Source: Palsa-189 sp963803735 (GTDB lineage: Bacteria > Acidobacteriota > Terriglobia > Acidiferrales > UBA7541). Taken from it: a stretch of 64,000 nucleotides of DNA. Shown here piece after piece: positions 27,713 to 35,690 of the stretch. The translations under genes were made by a program, and so were the position numbers. How positions within the stretch are numbered: the first letter of the stretch is position 1; each line of letters begins with the position of its first letter. The DNA is taken from assembly GCA_963803735.1 (NCBI GenBank), contig CAWDNV010000011.1:682001-746000 (forward strand), in the 5' to 3' direction. The notes under the pieces were generated by a model. That model was not told the DNA's origin and made no database searches. It was given only the letters and a program-made list of their open reading frames with translations.

Positions 27713-28528
27713 TTAGCTGTGCGGCTCGAGCCCCGCTTCCTTGAAGATCGCCTGCGCTTCGGGCGCCGCGAAAAACTGCAGCAGTGCCTTTGCGGCTGCA
27801 GGATCGCTGGCATGAGTGGAGATAAAGCCCACCAGCGGAGTAGGCGTGCAAAGTTTCCGCGGCAAAACGCCTGCAACGTCGAACTTATCTTTGTAGGGAA
27901 GCTCGTCGCTTAGCATTAGCAAGCCAATATCGATATTGCCGCTTTCGAGCCGTTGGTAGGTGGTGGTGGCGTTAGCTGTGGCGCTGGCGGATACGCCTTG
28001 TCCGCCGGGGCCTAGCATGACCTGACTCTTGGCGGCGACCTGATCGGCTATGCCAAGTTTATTCAGCGCCTCCCATGGGCATTGCCCTGCCACAGTGAAG
28101 TCCGGGTCCTCATATCCAATGGATTTCGCCGCGAGTAACGCTTTTTTGACCGCAGCAGGCGATGAGACGTCCGGCTTCGGCTTGCCCTTCGGCACGGCGA
28201 CGCCTATAACAAAGTTCGCAATCGGTGTCGCGCTGCTCGGGATTATCGTGCCCGAAGCAATCGCTCCGGGGAAGGGCCCGATGATGAGCGACACATCCCC
28301 AGGCTGACCTTTCGCTACCGTTTGCCGTGTGGCCGTTCCATTGACGTAAGTCACTTTTACTTTGTAGCTTCCTTTGGCTTGGAAATTCGCGAGGATCGTA
28401 TCGATTGGCTTGCGGGCAATGGTGGGCGCCAGGAGTGTGATCTCACTCTGGGCCCGAGCGTTGATCCAAGTGCCAAACACAAGCGCGGTGACAAAACCCG
28501 CTGAAAGCAAGCATTTCGTAGTTTTCAT
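27713..28528 (-). CDS. ModA-like extracellular solute-binding protein (orphan)
   Basis: 271 residues with a signal peptide ending near WINARAQ. The mature part is a type II periplasmic binding protein: SEITLLAPTIARKPIDTIL, VTYVNGTATRQTVAKGQPGD, PIANFVIGVAVPKGKPKPD and PTPLVGFISTHASDPAAAKA, in the order found in molybdate-binding ModA-like and related accessory-colonisation proteins. No permease or ATPase gene is adjacent, so it may serve a distant transporter or act as a sensor or carrier. It converges with the NHL gene and is divergent from the SMP-30 gene at 28751. Confidence 0.8.
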   Translation of the reverse strand: MKTTKCLLSAGFVTALVFGTWINARAQSEITLLAPTIARKPIDTILANFQAKGSYKVKVTYVNGTATRQTVAKGQPGDVSLIIGPFPGAIASGTIIPSSATPIANFVIGVAVPKGKPKPDVSSPAAVKKALLAAKSIGYEDPDFTVAGQCPWEALNKLGIADQVAAKSQVMLGPGGQGVSASATANATTTYQRLESGNIDIGLLMLSDELPYKDKFDVAGVLPRKLCTPTPLVGFISTHASDPAAAKALLQFFAAPEAQAIFKEAGLEPHS

Positions 28529-28750
28529 GGACTGCTCCCGCCGATGGCTCAGTATTCGATTCTCAACTCTTGGGACTGCTTATACACCAGACGAATCCGG
28601 TGCCGCCACACTTTTCGTGCGCCGCAGGAATCCGCACCGGAAGAACTGGTCTTGACACTCCAAATACGGCTGGCGTATAGCCTTCCGTGGTCAGCAAGTT
28701 GCAAAAATTTCAAATCAAGAGAAACTAGCGGAAGTCCACAGGGAGTGCTT

Positions 28751-29770
28751 ATGAAACTTAAGGCGATAATTCTCGCGCTTTTCGCTCTTTCAATTTGTGG
28801 GAGGGCATCCGCGCAGGAACAAGGTCAGCGACCTGCCGAGGCTCCGCCTACCGATACGGTAGCCAAGGATATTCCCGGCGTGATCAGCGGCGGAACGAAG
28901 ATACAAGTCGTCATCGCATCCGTTCCAGGCCACGGAACTCCCGGCGTCGTAGTGCAGGGCACAGAAGGTCCGATCGCTTTGCCCGATGGCACCATGGTCT
29001 TTTGCGAAACCATCTTGGGCCGAGTTGCGAAAGTCGATAAAGACGGCAAAGAGTCCGTTTTCGTGGACGCGAATATAGCCAACGGCCCGAACGGCCTTGC
29101 CTGGGATTCCAAGGGCCGCCTGATTGGAGCAACCACCGCGCCGGGACACATGGGAGTGCAAGCAATCTACCCCAAGGGCAGCGAGGCGGTGCTTGCCGAT
29201 AAGTTTGAAGACAAGCCTTTCGTGCGGCCCAACGATCTGTTTGCCGATAAGAAAGGTGGTGTCTACTTCACCGATCCGGCGAATGTCCCGAATCCGCCGA
29301 TGCCACCGGCGGTTTATTACATTGCTCCGGGCGGCGGCAAAGTAAGTAAGGTCGCGGACGGAATAGAATTTCCCAACGGCGTTACGATGAGCCTCGATCA
29401 GAAAGTTCTCTACGTAAACGATACCGCCGGTGAATACATCATCGCCTTTGACGTGCAAAAAGACGGGACGCTGCGCAATCGCCGCAATTTCGGAAAATAC
29501 GAAGACCTAACGATCACGGGAGGAAAAGTCGGCGGAGGAGGAGACGGCTTCACGGTCGATACCAAGGGCCGCATATACGCCGCAGCCGGCGGATCAGTTC
29601 AAGTCTTCAGCCCGCAGGGCAAGCTCTTAGGCAAAATTCCGACGTCTCGCCGGCCACAGAATCTCACCTTCGCCGGTCCTGATATGAAAACGCTTTACAT
29701 CGTGGGCGGCGGAGCAGTTTTCAAAGTGCAAATGGTCGCGCAGGGAATCAAAAGCCGCGGAGGTAAATAA
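28751..29770 (+). CDS. Secreted SMP-30/gluconolactonase-like beta-propeller
   Basis: 339 residues from ATG 28751, preceded by a weak AGGGAG; the frame is open upstream but the signal peptide (LKAIILALFALSICGRASAQ) starts here. The SMP-30 fold is shown by TEGPIALPDGTMVFCETILG, NGPNGLAWDSKGRLIGATTA, FVRPNDLFADKKGGVYFTDP and EFPNGVTMSLDQKVLYVNDT, including the Glu, Asn and Asp residues that hold calcium in gluconolactonases and paraoxonase-like lactonases. A lactone- or ester-hydrolysing periplasmic enzyme is a fair guess. It ends 6 nt from the stop of the convergent GIW gene. Confidence 0.85.
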   Translation: MKLKAIILALFALSICGRASAQEQGQRPAEAPPTDTVAKDIPGVISGGTKIQVVIASVPGHGTPGVVVQGTEGPIALPDGTMVFCETILGRVAKVDKDGKESVFVDANIANGPNGLAWDSKGRLIGATTAPGHMGVQAIYPKGSEAVLADKFEDKPFVRPNDLFADKKGGVYFTDPANVPNPPMPPAVYYIAPGGGKVSKVADGIEFPNGVTMSLDQKVLYVNDTAGEYIIAFDVQKDGTLRNRRNFGKYEDLTITGGKVGGGGDGFTVDTKGRIYAAAGGSVQVFSPQGKLLGKIPTSRRPQNLTFAGPDMKTLYIVGGGAVFKVQMVAQGIKSRGGK

Positions 29771-29775
29771 CCGAG

Positions 29776-30666
29776 TTAACCCTGCCGTGTGAAATGCTTC
29801 GTGCTGGTGCGGGGTAGCTTCTTCATGTCTTTCATCTTCTTGATGTAGTCGGGATGCGTCGTTTCGGCACCGCCCAGCGCAGCCTCGGGAGGTATGCCGT
29901 ACTCCTTCGCGAAGTCGGTAAGAATGTCGTTTTTCCCCGGCATAAAACTGGGCACTTGGCCCGCCGGTATTAGTGTTCCTTCTGGAGACGGCTCGCACGG
30001 GAATGCCGGAATCACCTGCTTCGGATCGTAGTACCAACTGGATTCCCGAATGTAGGGCTCACTCAAGTAAGCCGGATCATTGATAATAAAAACCATCGTC
30101 AAAACATTGCCGTAGCGATTGACGCGAGTAGTCACGGTAGCTTTTTCCGTGAGTGGCGCCCCCGTGCGGGTGATGAACCCTTCCTTAAGGTGGTCGGTTG
30201 TGAATACCAGCGTGCTGCCTTCCCAATGCCCGGTCGAGAATCCGGAGAACTTGTGAGCTGCGTAATCGGGCGGGTGCGGACGACCATCCATCCAAATCCT
30301 GAAATCAGACCAGTACGCGTGGAAGTGATAGTCAACGACCAGTTGTGTAGCATTATCCAGTTCGGTGGAGATATAGAGCTGCGCGGGAGCAACGCGCAAT
30401 CCGATATCGAACGCATGTGGTCTGCAGATATTTTCCGGAAGATCAAACTGTTCCGGGTGAAAACTCTCGGCTCTCAGCCGGCCAGATTCATTCAGTGGAA
30501 TTCCCGTGTAGTCGCCGATGTCTCTGCCGTCGTTATAGATCCTCGGGGACCACTCACCAGTAAGATCGACCTGCGCCCAAAGCGAGCGGCTCGGTAAGAC
30601 CAAGAGCAGCAGCACAGGAAACCAAAGGCGCTTCACTTTCCTGCTGCCGATGTTTGCAAATCTCAT
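29776..30666 (-). CDS. GIW-family secreted protein (divergent)
   Basis: 296 residues with a signal peptide (LWFPVLLLLVLPSRSLWAQ). The mature N-terminus VDLTGEWSPRIYNDGRDIGD replaces the usual GIW motif by GEW. The shared C-terminal block is recognisable: FSTGHWEGSTLVFTTDHLKE, FITRTGAPLTEKATVTTRV and FIINDPAYLSEPYIR. The tail is specific (IPAFPCEPSPEGTLIPAGQV and a basic end KKMKDMKKLPRTSTKHF). It stands 58 nt downstream of another divergent member at 30724 on the same strand. Function unknown. Confidence 0.78.
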   Translation of the reverse strand: MRFANIGSRKVKRLWFPVLLLLVLPSRSLWAQVDLTGEWSPRIYNDGRDIGDYTGIPLNESGRLRAESFHPEQFDLPENICRPHAFDIGLRVAPAQLYISTELDNATQLVVDYHFHAYWSDFRIWMDGRPHPPDYAAHKFSGFSTGHWEGSTLVFTTDHLKEGFITRTGAPLTEKATVTTRVNRYGNVLTMVFIINDPAYLSEPYIRESSWYYDPKQVIPAFPCEPSPEGTLIPAGQVPSFMPGKNDILTDFAKEYGIPPEAALGGAETTHPDYIKKMKDMKKLPRTSTKHFTRQG

Positions 30667-30723
30667 TGGCTCATCCTCACTGCGAAAAACCGGACCTCAA
30701 AAACGGCACCCTCAAAGAAATAA

Positions 30724-31626
30724 TCAGCGGGGCTCATCGCTCCGGCATGGCGTCGGATCCCATCCAGACCCATCTGCAATCTTCTTAAAGTGCGCATGGG
30801 TGACGTAAGGCTCCAGGAGGTATTGGGGATCGGTTACTACGGTTGTAACTACCAACCAATTCTCATGAGAATAGGGATCGGTAAAGCGATCGAAAGATTC
30901 TTCGACTGTCGCGTTCGCACCATAAGGAACGCCATTCTTTCGCAGATACCCAGGACGCATATGGGTGGTGAGAACCTTGAGATATCCGGGGACCACCCCG
31001 CCGACCTGTCTGGGCACAACCTTGGCGAGATCTCTGGGATCCCGTATTGGCCCGCCACCGCCGTTTCGCTGATTATCGGGTTCGTATCCCTCCCACAAGG
31101 CTACCGAATATCCCTGCCAGTCAGCCGTGACATTCGCTGGTGCGGAACCGCCAAAATGCAAGAGACGAGTCTGGGTCCCCGAATCGGCATCGATTCGCAG
31201 CGTGTTGTCGTCCTGCCAATAAATGTGCAGACGACCCGGAACCTGCATGATTGCGGCGGCACCGTAGCCCTTGCATTCATTGCCTTCGGCCTTATCCTTG
31301 GCCGGATCCCAGGCGTCCGCGATCTTACGTGCCTCGGCATTGAGGGGAACGATGACGTAGTCGCTCTTGTCCGGAATCACCATACGGTAGCGCCAATACT
31401 CGGTGACAATCGATTCCCAATAGCCCGTCAGATCCTGCGGCGAAGCTGACCGCGGGGTTCGGGCCGCCCCAATTTGGAGATTCACTGCGCCCTGAGCCCC
31501 AGCACCCTGTCCGGCGGCATCCGTATCCTGGGCGCCGAGATGAGCCGCCAGAACGAGCGCGCATGCTGCTGCGAACAGGAATGTCCGGCCAATTCGCATG
31601 AGCGCTTTCGGGCAGTGTGTCTTCAT
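30724..31626 (-). CDS. GIW-family secreted protein (most divergent)
   Basis: About 300 residues from ATG 31626, preceded by AGAGG; an upstream start at 31653 is possible. The leader is RIGRTFLFAAACALVLAAHL. After a Gly/Ala linker the mature part reads SPQDLTGYWESIVTEYWRYR. Equivalents of the family block are WQGYSVALWEGYEPDNQ, VLTTHMRPGYLRKNGVPYGA, ATVEESFDRFTD and TDPQYLLEPYV, with an insertion after WEG. It is followed by another member and preceded 33 nt upstream by DUF6152 copy 4, so the GIW/DUF6152 pairing recurs here. Function unknown. Confidence 0.75.
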   Translation of the reverse strand: MKTHCPKALMRIGRTFLFAAACALVLAAHLGAQDTDAAGQGAGAQGAVNLQIGAARTPRSASPQDLTGYWESIVTEYWRYRMVIPDKSDYVIVPLNAEARKIADAWDPAKDKAEGNECKGYGAAAIMQVPGRLHIYWQDDNTLRIDADSGTQTRLLHFGGSAPANVTADWQGYSVALWEGYEPDNQRNGGGGPIRDPRDLAKVVPRQVGGVVPGYLKVLTTHMRPGYLRKNGVPYGANATVEESFDRFTDPYSHENWLVVTTVVTDPQYLLEPYVTHAHFKKIADGSGWDPTPCRSDEPR

Positions 31627-31659
31627 TCTTACCTCTAACTTTCGGGCAATCATGACCGC

Positions 31660-32052
31660 TTACTGAATGTTACCTTCCCACTTAAAGCCATCTGACGGCC
31701 GCTCCACCTTCATCAGTTGCAGCCTATGATTTTCAGCCACGCGCCCGGGGTGGCCCGTAATGACGATCTTATCGCCAGGGCGAAGCGTAGCACTGGATAC
31801 GCCCTTCTCAGTCAACTGCGCCGGCGCGGCCCATTCGATCACCCAGCTCTGCACATCTCCCTTTTCGTCCGGGGCTTCCACCCTGACGAAGGAATGGGGA
31901 TTGCGCCAGATGAACTCTTTCAGCGTTCCTTCGATCTTTATGGTTTTGTCGCGGTCGTAGACCGAGTAAAAAGCATGATGAGCGAGGAGCTGACTGCTGC
32001 CCACCGTCAGTAATGTCACAACTCCCAACAAGATTGCCAATGTGCGTTTCAT
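31660..32052 (-). CDS. DUF6152-family secreted protein (copy 4)
   Basis: 130 residues. The signal peptide LAILLGVVTLLTVGSSQLLA is followed by the predicted mature start HHAFYSVYDRDKTIKIEG. Hallmarks are GTLKEFIWRNPHSFVRVEA with NPH, QSWVIEWAAPAQLTEKGV and LRPGDKIVITGHPGRVAENH. ATG 32052 is preceded by AGGAGAGG. It lies between an MBL-fold gene upstream (66 nt) and two GIW genes downstream, all on the minus strand, suggesting one transcript 33204-29776. Confidence 0.88.
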   Translation of the reverse strand: MKRTLAILLGVVTLLTVGSSQLLAHHAFYSVYDRDKTIKIEGTLKEFIWRNPHSFVRVEAPDEKGDVQSWVIEWAAPAQLTEKGVSSATLRPGDKIVITGHPGRVAENHRLQLMKVERPSDGFKWEGNIQ

Positions 32053-32118
32053 AACCCTCTCCTGGTACGCGCGTCAGAGAATCCCTGGGCCCTTGAAAGA
32101 TCTCCGGCTGAACAGCTA

Positions 32119-33204
32119 CTAGTTCGCTCCATGGCTCTGTGTGCTTTGCTGTTTGCCGCTTAGGCTCTTGTATGCCGCTTCGACGAACATATCCGTCGTC
32201 CAACTGCCTGTAGTGCTGCCATAGATCGGATCGTAATCCCGCGTCGGCCGGGCAGCCTTTACCTGTTCGAGCGTCATGCCTCGCTTGATCATGTCCTGCA
32301 GACGGTCCCGAACGATGGTGACCATTTGGTGATAGACAGCCAAATCGGCGGCGTCACTCAGCCTTCCGTGACCGGGGATTATCATCGTGCCGCCTTCCTG
32401 GTGGTCGGCCGGGATGACCATCTCCTTCAGGCGATTCAAGCCGTCGAGGACGCCCTGAATGCTTCCGCCACTTTTCAAGTCGATGATGGGATACTCCGAG
32501 GGATCGAAAATATCGCCCGCGCTGATCACATCGGAACGGCGAAACAGCACGATGCTGTTGCCATCGGTAGTCGCCGGCTGGTGAAAGATCTCCACAGCTT
32601 CGCCGTTGAAATAGAGATTCTTCTGAGGTACTGAGTACGTATCGTTTGGCCAGGCCTCTTGGGGAATAGCACTGGCTTGGCCGGTCGGTGCGCTCATCCT
32701 GTCCAGAACGGTCTGAAAGGAAATGATATAGGCGTGCGATGCTGCAACTCGGTCTGTGACTGCGTACCGCTGCGAGTCTGTGGGTACGGGCCGGCCTTCC
32801 TTGCCGAGGTTTTCGTTACCGCCTATATGATCAAGCCTGTCATCGGAATTAATAATGTAGACGAGGGGCCTTTTCGATAAAGGCCGGATCGCGTCCAGCA
32901 CCTTATCGCTCATTGCGGCCACGCCACTATCGACCAACAGAATTCCGTCCTCTCCTGCCTGCACGGTGATGTTGCCACCGGCGCCTACGAGCATGCTGAT
33001 ATTGCCTTGTACCGGCAGGATGTGAACCTCGCCCGCGTTGGGGCTTCCACTTTGTCTGCCACTATTTGCGGCGCCTTGGCGGCCGCGGTTTTCCTGCGCG
33101 CAGGCAAACCGCACCGATCCCACTCCTCCGAGGAGAAGGAGCGTCGACACGATACATATCAGCCGCGGCTTGGATGAGAGAAAATCCAGATGGCTTCTCA
33201 ACAT
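32119..33204 (-). CDS. Secreted metallo-beta-lactamase-fold protein with altered metal site
   Basis: About 361 residues from ATG 33204; the frame stays open to 33276, so the start is uncertain. The signal peptide is ICIVSTLLLLGGVGSVRFAC. The MBL fold is shown by VGAGGNITVQAGEDGILLVD, VYIINSDDRLDHIGGNENL, FHQPATTDGNSIVLFRRSD, VISAGDIFD and MIIPGHGRLSD. The normal HxHxDH is replaced by DDRLDH, so two of the three metal-1 histidines of the loop are lost, and the later His-Thr of the AHTDGD-type motif is Thr-Thr. The closing PGHG remains. The protein may bind one metal or none; hydrolase activity is doubtful. It heads the operon with DUF6152 copy 4. Confidence 0.82.
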   Translation of the reverse strand: MLRSHLDFLSSKPRLICIVSTLLLLGGVGSVRFACAQENRGRQGAANSGRQSGSPNAGEVHILPVQGNISMLVGAGGNITVQAGEDGILLVDSGVAAMSDKVLDAIRPLSKRPLVYIINSDDRLDHIGGNENLGKEGRPVPTDSQRYAVTDRVAASHAYIISFQTVLDRMSAPTGQASAIPQEAWPNDTYSVPQKNLYFNGEAVEIFHQPATTDGNSIVLFRRSDVISAGDIFDPSEYPIIDLKSGGSIQGVLDGLNRLKEMVIPADHQEGGTMIIPGHGRLSDAADLAVYHQMVTIVRDRLQDMIKRGMTLEQVKAARPTRDYDPIYGSTTGSWTTDMFVEAAYKSLSGKQQSTQSHGAN

Positions 33205-33957
33205 CTGCGCATGTGCCAAGTTATTCCCTAAAGAAGTGAATTTATGGCCGTATGATCCACTCACTGCGATTCGCATGTCAAGGTCATTAATTCCGTCTCC
33301 CGATAACTCACAGCGGTGCTCGGCTCATGTTGCATAGACTTTCGGAGCATATGCCCTTACCGTCATCGCCGCGCCTGCCGCGATCCCACTAAGCACGGGC
33401 TGCCAAAATCGGAGTGAGCGGTTGAGAGCACGTCATTTTTTCCTCGCGAGCAAATCATGCTGGTACTCCCGCCATCCGCCCCGAAACTCGGAGCTCAAGT
33501 AGAGCTTCAGGGGGAACCCCTACCCCCGGTTTTTTTGAAAGAGTATGATTCCATGAGAGTTGTTCATCATTTTTGTGCAAGAGTATGATTCCCATAGACT
33601 TGGAAGATCAAAGGCTTTAGACCAGATCTCGAAAAGTCTCCCTACCCCCTCCCCTGTTTTTGTGCAAGTGTTCATTTTAATGGCTTTAGGTATGAGGATC
33701 TGTGTGTCGTACGCACCTGGCGGATTTGTGGCTGTGTTCGTTGGCGAGGAGAAAACTCCGGGCGCCCGGTCAGTAGCGGACAGCGCCGTGTCGAGCAAGG
33801 CCGGGAATAGAAGGGGCAGTCGAGAGGCAGACGTCTGGTTCAGCGCAAACATGTGTGATTATAACCAGAAAGTACTGAGACGTCAATTACTATTTACTAT
33901 ATGAGTCATTCGAACGAAGTGGAAAACATTTACCTTGGAGTTCGAACGAATCTCGTT
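33205..33957. other. A+T-richer intergenic region without recognisable gene
   Basis: About 750 nt without a convincing gene. Reading frames across it (for example 33520-33852) lack a good start, Shine-Dalgarno site or recognisable motif. The region has T-runs, poly-C stretches (CCTACCCCC) and the degenerate repeats listed separately. Composition differs from both flanks and continues into the TcmP island, suggesting a junction of transferred DNA. I see no tRNA or integrase. Confidence 0.5.
33540..33668. repeat. Degenerate direct repeats
   Basis: AGAGTATGATTCC occurs at 33540-33552 and 33580-33592, exactly 40 nt apart. TTTTTGTGCAAG occurs at 33570-33581 and 33657-33668. CCCTACCCCC-type stretches precede a T-run near 33520 and again near 33640. 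Together they look like decayed copies of one unit of roughly 40-80 nt. No palindromic CRISPR-like repeat or regular spacer is present. Confidence 0.6.
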
Positions 33958-34782
33958 CTAGCAAAATGCAGATTGAAGATCCCGCTCTTTTAGGAACCCG
34001 GGGTCGATTTGGGAGATTAAAGCCATGCATTTATTGGCTGGAGCGACGGGATGTTCTACGCGGCGGGGAAACTCGTCGTATGTGCGTCCCTCGAGAATTC
34101 TTCCGGCGAGCGACTTTCGTACTCCACCCCATTGTTTGAAGAAAAAAGGAACCTCCGCCCGCTTGCATTGATCTCGAATGGAAGTGACCCATTCGGTTTG
34201 CATTGGCCTGGCACCCGGACCGCTTTCGCCTCCTACGATTACCCAATCGATGCCGGTCAAATCGAGAGTTCCGAGATCCTCCAGGAGCGGTTCGACCGAA
34301 AGGAATCGGACAGAAGCCCGTGCGGCCTGTAATTCCCGAAGTCGTGGAAACCCGTACTCTTGATTCTCGACGCTGACTCCCCACCAGATATGCGGCTGTT
34401 TCGCAGCGAATGATAATTTTGCATTAAGGAGTTCGCGGACGCGTTCGGACCGCTTGGTCAAAACCTGATAGGTGTGCCAGTTGGCAGCGACCATTACCTT
34501 TGCAACTGCAACAATGTAATGCTCCGACACTTGTTCGTGGAACAGATCACTCATTGAATTGACGAAGATCATTTTTGGCGTGCGCCAGCGAAGGGGTTCA
34601 CAAAGCTTGTTGGGGACAAGGCGAAGGTCAAACCCTTGCTCGTAGGGATGCCCCTTCACGCCCCGGAATCTTTCTGCGAACGTTTCTGCATAACAATGCG
34701 CACAGCCGGGACTGATTTTGGTACAGCCCCGCACTGGGTTCCACGTGGCGTCTGTCCATTCAATGGAAGATTTTGCCGACAT
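33958..34782 (-). CDS. Three-Cys-motif protein, phage Gp37/Gp68 (DUF5131) family
   Basis: 274 residues from ATG 34782, which lies 2 nt behind the TcmP stop; the longer open frame upstream is inside TcmP. The N-terminus is IEWTDATWNPVRGCTKISPG followed by CAHCYAETFAERF, giving Cys20, Cys27 and Cys30, the three-cysteine motif that resembles a metal or Fe-S site of a radical-SAM-like barrel. Further family marks are PKMIFVNSMSDLFHEQV, YQVLTKRSERV, IWWGVSVENQ, VRFLSVEPLLEDLG and DWVIVGGESGPGARPM. The family is found in phages and genomic islands; the reaction is unknown. Pairing with TcmP is a recognised association. Confidence 0.9.
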   Translation of the reverse strand: MSAKSSIEWTDATWNPVRGCTKISPGCAHCYAETFAERFRGVKGHPYEQGFDLRLVPNKLCEPLRWRTPKMIFVNSMSDLFHEQVSEHYIVAVAKVMVAANWHTYQVLTKRSERVRELLNAKLSFAAKQPHIWWGVSVENQEYGFPRLRELQAARASVRFLSVEPLLEDLGTLDLTGIDWVIVGGESGPGARPMQTEWVTSIRDQCKRAEVPFFFKQWGGVRKSLAGRILEGRTYDEFPRRVEHPVAPANKCMALISQIDPGFLKERDLQSAFC

Positions 34783-34784
34783 AA

Positions 34785-35603
34785 TTAGCTCCGATACTTT
34801 GAGAAAATCTGACGTGCTATTTTTCCAGCGGTTTCGTTTTGTGAGGCGAAATACAGATAATAGAGTGTCGCGCCAGTAGAGTTTCGCATTGGTATTGGCT
34901 CGGGGACGCATCGAAAGGCCGCGACCTCCGATAGTCTCTTCCGAAACGCCTCCGCAATAATCTCATTTGGTTCCTTTTCAGGATATCCAAAGAGATTGTG
35001 TGTTGTGTCATAGACGATATTCCTCCACGACTCATCGCCCCAAAACACATTCATTCGCTGAATTTGAACTTCATCTACGCGGTCAGGATTACGCCAGAAA
35101 ACATTGCGATTCATATCTTGAACTGGGAAGTTGAGGAAAACATCCAGCGTTTTCATTTGTCCTGCTGTGGAGATTGCTGTCCAGTCCAGATGTAGTCCAT
35201 ACGGATCAAGTACACATAGGCCCCGACGATAGTCGGCATATTGAACGTGTGGAAAAACATCGCGCAAAAGGATCTGGTTACAGTTGCCTTGGAGAAGGTG
35301 GACATCGCTGCGATTGCCGATTAATTCTCGCAGGTTGTCGATTTTCTCTTGCTTAATATCAATAAGGTAGAACTCATCGAAACGCGGCTCCACGGCAAGA
35401 GCGTTGAGGGGGCTCCCGGGGATGAGTTCGTGCGTGGATCTCGAAATGTGCTGGCCACCTCCGGCGAAAGCGTCGATGTACACATGAGAGAAGCGCGCCC
35501 TTGTTTGTGCTGAAAGGATTGTGGAATAGGCCTTTGCGTACTCACGTATGATCGCGAGCTTGATCTCGGACCAGATGCCGATCTCGTCGAATTGGAGTGC
35601 CAT
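34785..35603 (-). CDS. tcmP: Three-Cys-motif partner protein TcmP
   Basis: 272 residues. HVYIDAFAGGGQHISRSTHE with GSPLNALAVEP near the N-terminus, then FYLIDIKQEKIDNLREL and VHLLQGNCNQILLRDVFPHV, are the marks of TcmP. Its layout resembles a Rossmann methyltransferase (FAGGG as a glycine-rich loop, LIDI as acidic end of beta-2), and CVLDPYGLHLDW contains a DPYG in place of the usual DPPY/NPPY. TcmP genes are by definition neighbours of the three-Cys protein, and here the two are 2 nt apart, so translation is coupled. The biochemical role is not established; nucleic-acid or nucleotide modification linked to mobile elements is a hypothesis. Codon use is less G+C-rich than in neighbours. Confidence 0.9.
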   Translation of the reverse strand: MALQFDEIGIWSEIKLAIIREYAKAYSTILSAQTRARFSHVYIDAFAGGGQHISRSTHELIPGSPLNALAVEPRFDEFYLIDIKQEKIDNLRELIGNRSDVHLLQGNCNQILLRDVFPHVQYADYRRGLCVLDPYGLHLDWTAISTAGQMKTLDVFLNFPVQDMNRNVFWRNPDRVDEVQIQRMNVFWGDESWRNIVYDTTHNLFGYPEKEPNEIIAEAFRKRLSEVAAFRCVPEPIPMRNSTGATLYYLYFASQNETAGKIARQIFSKYRS

Positions 35604-35631
35604 TCCAGGTCGCTCTTCGCCCTATATTCGC

Positions 35632-35652
35632 CTTCTAGGCTACGCCTAGAAG
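35632..35652. promoter_or_regulatory. Perfect 9-bp dyad upstream of tcmP (candidate operator)
   Basis: CTTCTAGGC-TAC-GCCTAGAAG is a perfect inverted repeat with a 3-nt centre, 28 nt upstream of the TcmP start and about 40 nt after the GNAT stop. It is not followed by a T-run in the minus direction, so a terminator is unlikely. An A/T stretch GAATATA follows towards tcmP and could be a -10 element. A repressor-binding site is my preferred reading. Confidence 0.5.
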
Positions 35653-35690
35653 TCTATCGAGTGCAACGTCGGCTTGGCGAGTAACGTGAT

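Noticed and set aside
33520..33852. 110-codon minus-strand frame in the A+T-rich gap
   Set aside because: It runs through poly-C/T and repeat sequence, with no ribosome-binding site or motif.
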